Of a stretch of 64,000 bases of DNA, positions 1-6,729 are shown piece by piece (position 1 is the stretch's first letter; every line of letters starts with the position of its first letter). Location of the stretch: NCBI RefSeq assembly GCF_036244895.1, contig NZ_BQKE01000001.1, positions 806,001 to 870,000 on the forward strand, read 5' to 3'. Source of the stretch: Persicobacter diffluens (lineage in GTDB: Bacteria; Bacteroidota; Bacteroidia; Cytophagales; Cyclobacteriaceae). The position numbers and the translations under genes are program-made. The notes beneath the pieces were generated by a model. That model was not told the origin of the DNA. It worked only from the letters and a program-made list of their open reading frames with translations, and searched no databases.

Positions 1-485
1 AAATGGATTTGCTTACCGCAAATTGAAGGTTGTCGTAAACGGTTTTCAGTTTCTGAGAGTGCTTCATATAGAGGAATAGTAAAGTGTATTTTGCCTGAAA
101 AGCCTGTTCCCGATTCCTGTTATGGGGAACGAAAAAGTAGGGCAAATAATTTCTAAAAATGGGAGTGGCATAAAGTATAATCACTCAGCCACCCCATGTG
201 CTTTATGATACTGATTTTGAGGAGTTGAGTTAGGGGTAGGCCAATGACGACTTGTACAGGAAAATACAGGGATCGTTTTGCGTAAATTGAAAAAAAATGC
301 GGTGAAAGTAATTTGAAGTAAATTTTAATTTGTTCGTCAAATCTTACATCCTTTGATCACGCTTTATCCTGATGAATTACGTATTTTGGAGGATTATTTT
401 TTTTTATTGATGTAATAAAATGGAAGATTTGGTGCCGGAAAAAGCGGGAAATATGCTTTTTTTTCACTGAGGAATGGGTTCCTGA
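1..485. other. Intergenic stretch at window edge
   Basis: No convincing gene is seen here. Frame 1 on the plus strand is open from base 1 to a TAA at 154-156 (51 codons), so the tail of a plus-strand gene from outside the window is possible. Its composition is not distinctive and no family is recognised. The rest is AT-rich and carries no clear terminator for the histidine kinase gene that ends at 486. Confidence 0.3.
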
Positions 486-2273
486 TTACTTTTTCGAAGA
501 GGTAGACTGAGAGATGACTTCTTTAAGCTTAGTAATATCAAAGGGTTTTACCAATGCATCTGTAAATCCTTTGTCTTTCATATTCTCCAAATTAGAGGGA
601 AGGGTGGCGCTTAGCGCAATGATAGGGCGTTTATATCCCTGGTCCCGAAGTACTTGGGTGGCTTCGTAACCGTCCATTACCGGCATTTGCAGATCCATCA
701 GGATGAGATCAATATCTGGTTTTTCTTTTATTTTATTTACCGCATCCTGCCCATGAGAGGCTGTAAATACTTTGCAGCCAGCTCGACTTAATAATTTTTT
801 GAGCACCATCAGATTAATGGGGTTATCATCAACGCCCAGAATATTGAGATTCTCGATTTGAACTTCCTCGATCGTCTCCGGAGTGGAGGAGTGTTCCGGG
901 CTTTCATCGAACTCAAGCTCAAAAAAGAAAGTAGTTCCTTTGCCTACTTCTGATTCAAATAATAAATCTCCACCCATGGCATGCAGAATTTTCTGAGAAA
1001 TGGATAGCCCTAGTCCTGTGCCACCAAATTCTTTGTAAACATTTTCGGTTTCTTGCTCAAATGGGCGAAAAATAATGTCTTTTTTCTCCGGGGCGATTCC
1101 CTTCCCACTGTCCTCAATGGCAAATCGAACCCGGACTTTTGCATCAGTCTGCTTGATCTTTTGGATGGAAAGTTTTACAAAACCTTCATTGGTAAATTTA
1201 ATGGCATTATTGATCAGGTTATTGATACACTGACTCAGACGGGGGCCATCGAATAACAATAGCTTCGGAATGCTTTCATCAATCTCTAATTGGGTCGTTA
1301 AGCCTTTTTTGTCCGCACTGATCTGGTGGATGTTAAGGATCTCCTTTCCCAAAATAGAGAGCTCAAAGGGCTGTGGGTTGATGGGGATGTCCCGGTCATC
1401 AAATTTGGCGAGATCCAAAACGTCATTTACCAAATGAAGTAATACCGTGGCGGAATAAGCCAGGGAATTAATCGTACTCTTCTCATTCTGACAACCTTTT
1501 TCCTTTAGCACACTGACTAAGCCCACAATGCCATTAAGGGGTGTTCTGAGTTCATGGCTAAGGGTGTTGAAAAATTTGGATTGTTTCAGCGCATGTTCCT
1601 GAATTTTTTCCATGGAGGCCTCCAACTCCTGGTTGGTTTCATATAGCTCCATGCTCAGTTTTCGGGCTTCCTTGGTGGCAGTTTCTTCTTTTTCTAGTGT
1701 GGAGCGATAATTTTTCTGTAGATTTTTTAAACCGAGGAAGCTCATTAATACCGCGCAAACGCCATAGCCGATTCTCTGCCATTGTTTTTCTACCGGACTA
1801 AGAGGAGTTTGGTACTCTAGTGGAATGGTGAAGAGGTTAACCACAAAAAAGCAGACTAAAACCGCAATGAGAATAAAGAGCTGTGCTTTACTTTCCTCTC
1901 TTTTAAAAACTAAGAACACCACTGCGATAGCAGCTATAAAGAGGTATTCCACCCCAACATTTCCACCGTATATTAATTCCAAGGCAATATTGGTGATCAG
2001 CGCAACACTTATCAGGCCTGTTTTGATTTCGGTAATTCTTTGCGCCTTCATCAGGAAATATACTGGAATCAAAAGAAAGGTGGAGCCCATTAATACGGCG
2101 CCAATCAAGTAGTTTCCGGTAGAAAAAAGGATGGCGCCTAATATCAATTGAAGAGAATAACCAAAGACAATGAAGGTGATTACTAGCCGAATTTCATGAA
2201 GTGTTTCGGTACTGAGGCCCTTTACATCCGGGAAAAAGTGATGTTGAATTTTGCTGATAAAATTCTTTAGCAT
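486..2273 (-). CDS. Hybrid sensor histidine kinase/response regulator
   Basis: This 595-residue inner-membrane hybrid kinase starts with several hydrophobic helices (about residues 30-180) and no recognisable extracellular sensor domain. A short coiled coil (about 190-230) leads into a HisKA dimerisation domain with the phospho-accepting His240 in SHELRTPLNG. The ATPase domain follows, with an N box near 351 (NNLINNAIKFTN), a G1 box at DSGKGIAP and a G2 box at GGTGLGL. The C-terminal receiver domain has the acidic pair at 482-483, phospho-acceptor Asp527 in LILMDLQMPVMDG and Lys576. All catalytic residues are present, so both kinase and receiver should be active. No DNA-binding output domain is fused and no partner regulator lies next to it, so the target is unknown. 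It stands alone, ending the minus-strand group. Confidence 0.9.
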   Translation of the reverse strand: MLKNFISKIQHHFFPDVKGLSTETLHEIRLVITFIVFGYSLQLILGAILFSTGNYLIGAVLMGSTFLLIPVYFLMKAQRITEIKTGLISVALITNIALELIYGGNVGVEYLFIAAIAVVFLVFKREESKAQLFILIAVLVCFFVVNLFTIPLEYQTPLSPVEKQWQRIGYGVCAVLMSFLGLKNLQKNYRSTLEKEETATKEARKLSMELYETNQELEASMEKIQEHALKQSKFFNTLSHELRTPLNGIVGLVSVLKEKGCQNEKSTINSLAYSATVLLHLVNDVLDLAKFDDRDIPINPQPFELSILGKEILNIHQISADKKGLTTQLEIDESIPKLLLFDGPRLSQCINNLINNAIKFTNEGFVKLSIQKIKQTDAKVRVRFAIEDSGKGIAPEKKDIIFRPFEQETENVYKEFGGTGLGLSISQKILHAMGGDLLFESEVGKGTTFFFELEFDESPEHSSTPETIEEVQIENLNILGVDDNPINLMVLKKLLSRAGCKVFTASHGQDAVNKIKEKPDIDLILMDLQMPVMDGYEATQVLRDQGYKRPIIALSATLPSNLENMKDKGFTDALVKPFDITKLKEVISQSTSSKK

Positions 2274-2624
2274 AAGTAAGGTTTTGAATGCCTAAAATAC
2301 CATTAATCTTGGCGGTTGGTAAAAAAGGTAATTCGGTGAAATGTAATGTCGCTGCCTTTAAAATTTGGTTTTTTCAGGCATTTAAAATTGTTCGAACTTA
2401 CATTATGCCGATAATATACTTAAGACGGGATATAGGTAATTAGGTACATCAGGGAAAAAGGAGGGTGGTGTAATAGGAGATGACCGATGTGCATAAATGG
2501 TGCAAGAGATAGGCGAAAAAAGGGCTGAAAAAGTGTTTTCAGGCTACTTGTGAGTAGGAGTTTGAAGCTAAGCGTTAAAAGTGCTGTGTAAGAAAAAAAC
2601 AGAACTAATGTTTTTTAGCTGCAT
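2274..2624. other. Intergenic region, nothing recognised
   Basis: This is about 350 bases between the SDR gene and the histidine kinase, both on the minus strand. I see no reading frame of note, no strong hairpin with a T tract and no copy of the dispersed repeat. It presumably holds the kinase promoter. Confidence 0.4.
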
Positions 2625-3443
2625 TTAATGTCCGGCTGTTTGAGGTTTGATTTTCATTTCTTTTTTGATCTGCCGGCTGAAGATGCTTAATCTTAGCGAT
2701 TCGGGGCAGAGCAAAAAGAATAATCGGTGAATTTTATTCCAAAGTCCGGGTAGGATGACCTTATCCCGGCGAAGCATTTTGGAGATACACTTTTCTGCTA
2801 CTTCTGCGGGATCCATAAAAGCAGAGCGGACTAAAATGTTATGACTCGCCATTCGTTGAGCATTTTCCGGGCAGGTGGCCATTCCTCCGGGGTGGGCCAC
2901 ACTAACACTTATATTGAAATCTTTTAGCTCTTCCTGCAAACCTCTGGAAAAGGAATAAACGAAAGCCTTGGAGGCGGGATAGACCGTTTTGAAAGGCATG
3001 GCGCCAAAGGCGGCCATACTGGAAATGTTGAGAATGTATGCCTTAGGAGATTTTTTTAATAAAGGTAATAAGCGGTGGGTCATCAGCACCAGCGCCTGAA
3101 CATTCAATCGAAGAATATTAACCAGATAGCTTTCCGAAGATTGCTCAAAAGGGCGTGTTCCTCCAATGCCGGCATTGTTGATCAGGGTGTCGATGGCATA
3201 ATGCTCTTCAATTTTGCTGCAGAGGTTTTCGATGCCATTTTCTGAAGAAAGGTCCACCTCCAGCGCGACGGTTTGTATACCATAATCAGTAGAAAGTTCA
3301 TTGGCGAGCTCCTGAAGGCCTTCCATGGGCAAAGAGATCAGGATTAGGTTTTTGGATCTTCTGGCACAGGCAATGGCCAATTCTTTTCCAAGTCCTTTAC
3401 TTGCGCCGGTAATGACGGTGTACAATGGTGCTTTTTCCTGCAT
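2625..3443 (-). CDS. SDR family NAD(P)-dependent oxidoreductase
   Basis: This is a classical short-chain dehydrogenase of 272 residues. The Rossmann nucleotide-binding motif TGASKGLG is at residues 12-19 and the NNAG motif at 89-92. The active site has a Ser near 141-142 (NISSMAAFG) with Tyr155 and Lys159 in YPASK. An Arg-containing stretch after strand 2 is not clear enough to choose NADH or NADPH. The C-terminal 40 residues are basic and hydrophobic (LWNKIHRLFFLLCPESLRL), as in membrane-associated SDRs acting on lipid or sterol-like substrates. The substrate cannot be assigned from sequence. The gene begins with an ATG and has no operon partner; purA lies upstream with its own terminator. 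Confidence 0.88.
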   Translation of the reverse strand: MQEKAPLYTVITGASKGLGKELAIACARRSKNLILISLPMEGLQELANELSTDYGIQTVALEVDLSSENGIENLCSKIEEHYAIDTLINNAGIGGTRPFEQSSESYLVNILRLNVQALVLMTHRLLPLLKKSPKAYILNISSMAAFGAMPFKTVYPASKAFVYSFSRGLQEELKDFNISVSVAHPGGMATCPENAQRMASHNILVRSAFMDPAEVAEKCISKMLRRDKVILPGLWNKIHRLFFLLCPESLRLSIFSRQIKKEMKIKPQTAGH

Positions 3444-3582
3444 GGGCTTTAGTTCGAAATAATGATTGGTTCAGGGATTTATTCAGAAGAGATAAAATCC
3501 GGTCCTTCTGTTAAAATGATAAAAAGTAGTCGTTCAAGTCATTGAAAAAGAGTCGAATCCATTGATGGTATATAATAATAAA

Positions 3583-3616
3583 CAAAAAAAGGCTGCCTTG
3601 TGTAAGACAGCCTTAA
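3583..3616 (-). terminator. Rho-independent terminator of purA
   Basis: Read on the minus strand, AAGGCTGTC and its near-complement GGCAGCCTT form a hairpin followed by a T tract. It lies just after the purA stop. Confidence 0.85.
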
Positions 3617-3637
3617 AAATATTTTAAAAGGGTAAAT

Positions 3638-4924
3638 TTATTTTACCACAATTTCTTCGCGAATGAAAGTTTCTGTACGATCAGGACCTACCGATACAAT
3701 ATTAATTTTTACACCTGTAAAATCCTCAATGTATTTCACGTAATCTTTCAATTCCTGAGGAAGCGCTTCGTAATTATCGCGTCCTACCAAAGTCTGATTC
3801 CAGCCCTTAAGGGTTTCATAAACCGGTTCGAACTCTTCATTGTCAATATCGAAAGGCATCTCGTCGGTCAGGGTACCATCTGCTAATTTATAGGCAGTAC
3901 ATACTTTGATTTCTTCAAATCCGTCCAAAACGTCGGCTTTCATCATGAACATCTCCGTAACGCCATTGATCATGGCTGCATATTTCAGTGCAGGCAGATC
4001 TAACCAGCCACAACGACGCTCACGACCAGTAGTGGCCCCGAATTCGTTTCCTACATTCTGAAGTTCTTTGCCTGTTTCATCAAAAAGCTCTGTAGGGAAA
4101 GGTCCTGAACCTACTCGTGTACAGTAAGCCTTAAAGATTCCATATACGCGACCAATTTTATTTGGCGCAACACCCATACCGGAACATGCACCCGCAGAAG
4201 TGGTATTGGAGCTGGTTACATAAGGATAAGAACCGAAGTCAATATCCAACAAGGAACCCTGAGCACCTTCGGCCAATACGGAATGTCCTTCGTTCAGGCG
4301 ACCATTAATGAAATAGGCACCATCTACAAAACAGAATCCTTTGATAAATTCAACTGCCTCGAAGAATTTAGCATTAACTTCCGTTAGGTCATATTCGAAA
4401 TTATAGGAATCCAAAATACGACAGTGCTGTGCGACTAAAGCATCATAGCGCTCACGGAAATTAGGGGCTAAAATATCACCTACACGCAAACCTAAACGTG
4501 CAATTTTGTCCTGATAAGTAGGACCGATTCCTTTTAATGTAGAACCGATTTTTTTATCACCTTTGGATTGCTCATAAGCAGCATCCAATAAGCGGTGAGT
4601 AGGTAAGATTAATTGAGTCTTTTTGGACAATACCAATCGCTCCTTTACATCAAAGTCAAAGGAAGCCATCTTCTCAATTTCATCTTTAAAGATTACAATG
4701 TCCAAGACTACGCCATTCCCAACAATGTTCAGAATGTTCTCACGGAAAATCCCCGAAGGAATTTGGTGTAAAACGTGCTTGATGCCGTCAAACTCAAGGG
4801 TGTGGCCCGCATTTGGTCCGCCCTGAAAACGAGCAACTGTATCGTACTTAGGGGCAAGGTAATCTACGATCTTACCTTTTCCCTCATCTCCCCATTGTAA
4901 TCCTAAAAGGATATCTACCTTCAT
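3638..4924 (-). CDS. purA: Adenylosuccinate synthase
   Basis: PurA joins IMP and aspartate using GTP to make adenylosuccinate, the first committed step to AMP, in the cytoplasm. The 428-residue protein has the usual length. The GTP-binding loop GLQWGDEGKGK covers residues 8-18, with the catalytic base Asp13. His41 lies in GGPNAGHT, matching the Escherichia coli catalytic pair. The GSTLKGIGPTY and TTGRERRCGWLD signatures are intact. The ATG start is two bases after the stop of the STAS gene, so the two are probably transcribed together from the promoter near 5350. A strong terminator follows. Pairing purA with a STAS protein is not a pathway I recognise and may be only local gene order. Confidence 0.97.
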   Translation of the reverse strand: MKVDILLGLQWGDEGKGKIVDYLAPKYDTVARFQGGPNAGHTLEFDGIKHVLHQIPSGIFRENILNIVGNGVVLDIVIFKDEIEKMASFDFDVKERLVLSKKTQLILPTHRLLDAAYEQSKGDKKIGSTLKGIGPTYQDKIARLGLRVGDILAPNFRERYDALVAQHCRILDSYNFEYDLTEVNAKFFEAVEFIKGFCFVDGAYFINGRLNEGHSVLAEGAQGSLLDIDFGSYPYVTSSNTTSAGACSGMGVAPNKIGRVYGIFKAYCTRVGSGPFPTELFDETGKELQNVGNEFGATTGRERRCGWLDLPALKYAAMINGVTEMFMMKADVLDGFEEIKVCTAYKLADGTLTDEMPFDIDNEEFEPVYETLKGWNQTLVGRDNYEALPQELKDYVKYIEDFTGVKINIVSVGPDRTETFIREEIVVK

Positions 4925-4926
4925 TT

Positions 4927-5271
4927 TTATTTATTTTTCAGTTCAACTATCGCCTCTTCTTCCGTGTCCACTATGGTGAAAATGGAATTCAGTTTGGTGA
5001 TAATCAGCAATTTTTTTACACTTTCGGAAGGCTTAATCAATACCATCTCGCCTCCGGCATTGCGGAACTTGGTCAGGCCAGTAATTAACACCCCGATACC
5101 ACTAGAGTTCATATAGCGCAAAGCAGAGATATCCATGGCAGCCAAAATCAGGCCGCTGGAAATGTGGTCATTGATATGTTCAATTAAATCCAAGCCCGCC
5201 TCCTGACCGATCAGGTCACCTTCTACCTGTAGGGATAAAATCCCGTCATGTACTTTTGAGCTAAACTTCAT
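4927..5271 (-). CDS. STAS-domain protein (anti-sigma-factor-antagonist type)
   Basis: This single STAS domain of 114 residues belongs to the SpoIIAA/RsbV type. Such proteins bind anti-sigma factors or other switch kinases and are controlled by Ser phosphorylation. The signature MDISALRYMNSSGIGVLI shows the conserved Asp and the phosphorylatable Ser-Ser pair. The start is set at the ATG at 5271, giving MKFSSKVHDG. A longer frame to 5361 would begin with GTG and run through a promoter and a hairpin, so it is rejected. No RsbW-like kinase or sigma factor gene is in the window, so the partner is unknown. It directly precedes purA with a two-base gap. Confidence 0.85.
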   Translation of the reverse strand: MKFSSKVHDGILSLQVEGDLIGQEAGLDLIEHINDHISSGLILAAMDISALRYMNSSGIGVLITGLTKFRNAGGEMVLIKPSESVKKLLIITKLNSIFTIVDTEEEAIVELKNK

Positions 5272-5323
5272 AATGGTTGTCGTTACGCTTTCCGAAGAAA
5301 ACAGGTTATCAATTGGACAAAAA

Positions 5324-5346
5324 AAGGAGGGCATCACCTGCCCCCT
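5324..5346 (-). terminator. Hairpin with T tract in STAS-purA leader
   Basis: On the minus strand, GAGGGGGC and GCCCTCC can pair around AGGTGAT, and seven Ts follow. It has the form of an intrinsic terminator but lies between the likely promoter (about 5350) and the STAS start (5271), so it may attenuate STAS-purA transcription. Confidence 0.5.
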
Positions 5347-5348
5347 CG

Positions 5349-5356
5349 CAAATATA
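5349..5356 (-). promoter_or_regulatory. Promoter -7 element TATATTTG
   Basis: The minus strand reads TATATTTG, a match to the Bacteroidota -7 consensus TAnnTTTG, about 78 bases before the STAS ATG. A matching -33 TTG is not clear. Confidence 0.55.
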
Positions 5357-5406
5357 ATCACCTTCGGTCAGATGCGAAAGTTTATCTGGAGATAATATCC
5401 TCTGGA

Positions 5407-5627
5407 CTAGGCTGAATTATGCACGCTTAATTTTTCGCTTAACTGCTTGGTGAGGAAAAAGAAGGAATAGTGCCCTATTTTGAGTTTTTACAACGAAGCA
5501 GATAAATGAGGAGAAAGCACGCTTTTCCTAATTTGGGCTATAAGAAACCAAATAGAATTATGTGCAATTGGATGATGGTTAGTGGGTTGGTGTGGTTTTC
5601 TGAATTAGCGGTAAATAATTATGGCTA
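5407..5627 (-). repeat. Degenerate copy of the 222-bp dispersed element
   Basis: This is a diverged, reverse-oriented copy. It keeps GAAGGAATAG, GAGTTTTTACAACGAAGCAG, ATGAGGAGAAAGCA and AATTTGGGCTAT in the family order, and its ends (GGCTGAATTATGCA and AGCGGTAAATAATTATGGC) are decayed versions of the terminal inverted repeats. It fills most of the gap between the STAS promoter and the small membrane-protein gene. Confidence 0.75.
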
Positions 5628-5762
5628 TTTCGATTTTTTAAAAGGAAGCAAAGGAAGATCGCAGGCTCAGCCATTTTTGTCGGTTCAAAAAATATAGGAA
5701 GCATACTAAGAAGTTACTCGCATCATGCTGTATGGACCATATCAATCGGAGCCATAGTCGGG

Positions 5763-6029
5763 TTAAGGAGTAGAAGTAAAATAAGAATAAGCCAGATAGG
5801 ATGACAGTATGAGCAAGAGCATCAAGGTACCGATTACCTCCCGTCTAAAAGGAAACTTGTATTTGTTTTTATGCCATATATTCAGCCCGGCTCCGATTAC
5901 TTCAAGAAGCAGCCAGGGAATCCAGTATTTCAGGGAGAGGTTAAGAATGAAATAAAAGATGCAAAACAGGATGAGTCCTGTGTAAATCAGGGGAGTTCCC
6001 CATGGATGATACTTTGGGACGGAGCTCAT
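5763..6029 (-). CDS. Small three-helix membrane protein, unknown function
   Basis: I do not recognise this 88-residue protein. It has three hydrophobic segments (PLIYTGLILFCIFYFILNL, YWIPWLLLEVIGAGLNIW and VIGTLMLLLILSSYLAYSYF). They are joined by a basic loop (HKNKYKFPFRRE), which predicts a small inner-membrane protein. The ATG at 6029 is preferred over a TTG 27 bases upstream. It sits between two decayed dispersed elements and has no close partner, so operon context gives no clue. The membrane-like composition argues for a real gene, but a chance frame in AT-rich DNA cannot be excluded. Confidence 0.45.
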   Translation of the reverse strand: MSSVPKYHPWGTPLIYTGLILFCIFYFILNLSLKYWIPWLLLEVIGAGLNIWHKNKYKFPFRREVIGTLMLLLILSSYLAYSYFTSTP

Positions 6030-6204
6030 GGGTGGTGGCTTGTGGATAGATGTCAACTGTACAGATTTTACGGTTTCCCCTAAAAAAAAGGTGCCGGCTA
6101 TGGATGTAAGTAAAGGATAGCTTTCTACCTAAATCTTTATTGCGCGCATAATCACAGCGGAATGTAGAGGCAACACAACAAATAGCGAAGCCAAATTCTT
6201 CAGG

Positions 6205-6312
6205 GGTAAATCCTCCTTTAGTTGTATAGCGGTAAAAATGTAGGATTTGTCACCTGTTTCACATTTTTTTCAAGGAGGCAGATGAAGGGGGAGAAAGTAA
6301 GCTCACTCCTGT
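6205..6312 (-). repeat. Fragment of the 222-bp dispersed element
   Basis: A strongly decayed reverse copy is recognised from AAATCCTCCTTTAG, GGTAAAAATG, CAAGGAGGCAGATGAAG and GGAGAAAGTAAGCT in the family order and spacing. Its ends are lost. The 670-base gap between the small membrane protein and relA holds this fragment, the intact copy next to it, and the relA terminator. Confidence 0.55.
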
Positions 6313-6418
6313 TTGAGTGGTTGGGAAAATGCAAAATGTCTGTATTTTGCCGCTGATGAACGCCTTATTGTGTTTTGCGGAAATAGGCGGTACATATTTG
6401 GGCTAAGTTTAGCGATCC

Positions 6419-6640
6419 TTAACCCGAATTATTCACCGCTAGTTTTGGGGTTCGCTGTAAGGGTTTATTTTTGAGTTTGTTATGGTTGAGTCTATTAAAT
6501 TCTGATAGCCCAAATTGGGCTAGGCTTGCTTTCTCCTCCTTCATCTGCTTCGTTGGAAAAAACTCGAAATAGGAAACTATTCCTTCATTTTTTCCGCCTT
6601 ACAGCTAAACGAGGATTTAAGCCTGAATAATCCGGGTTAA
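6419..6640 (+). repeat. Intact 222-bp dispersed MITE-like element
   Basis: This is the clearest single copy and serves as the reference. It begins TTAACCCGAATTATTCACCG and ends TGAATAATCCGGGTTAA, giving terminal inverted repeats flanked by TTAA on both sides. In order it contains an AT-rich variable tract, the palindrome AGCCCAAATTGGGCT, then the conserved blocks GCTTTCTCCTCCTTCATCTG, CGTTGGAAAAAACTCGAAAT, TTCCTTCATTTTTTCCGCC and ACAGCTAAACGAGGATTTAA. It encodes no protein. It lies downstream of the relA terminator and outside any gene. Confidence 0.85.
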
Positions 6641-6670
6641 TCCGTTTTTCACAGCCAGATATCCCATTTC

Positions 6671-6702
6671 AAAAAAAAACGATAGCCCTTTAGGAGCCAT
6701 CG
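6671..6702 (-). terminator. Rho-independent terminator of relA/spoT
   Basis: On the minus strand, CGATGGCTCC and GGGCTATCG form a hairpin followed by nine Ts, 27 bases after the stop codon of the RelA/SpoT gene. Confidence 0.85.
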
Positions 6703-6729
6703 CTTTGTAAATAACTTTTGTGTTGCTGC

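Noticed and set aside
5506..5697. 63-codon plus-strand frame
   Set aside because: It is made largely from a decayed element copy and has no conserved frame in other copies.
5871..6083. 70-codon plus-strand frame opposite the small membrane protein
   Set aside because: The opposite strand encodes three clear hydrophobic helices. This frame is not hydrophobic and fits no family.
6419..6640. Dispersed element read as a small protein gene or toxin-antitoxin unit
   Set aside because: No reading frame is kept across copies, and ends and palindromes are conserved instead.
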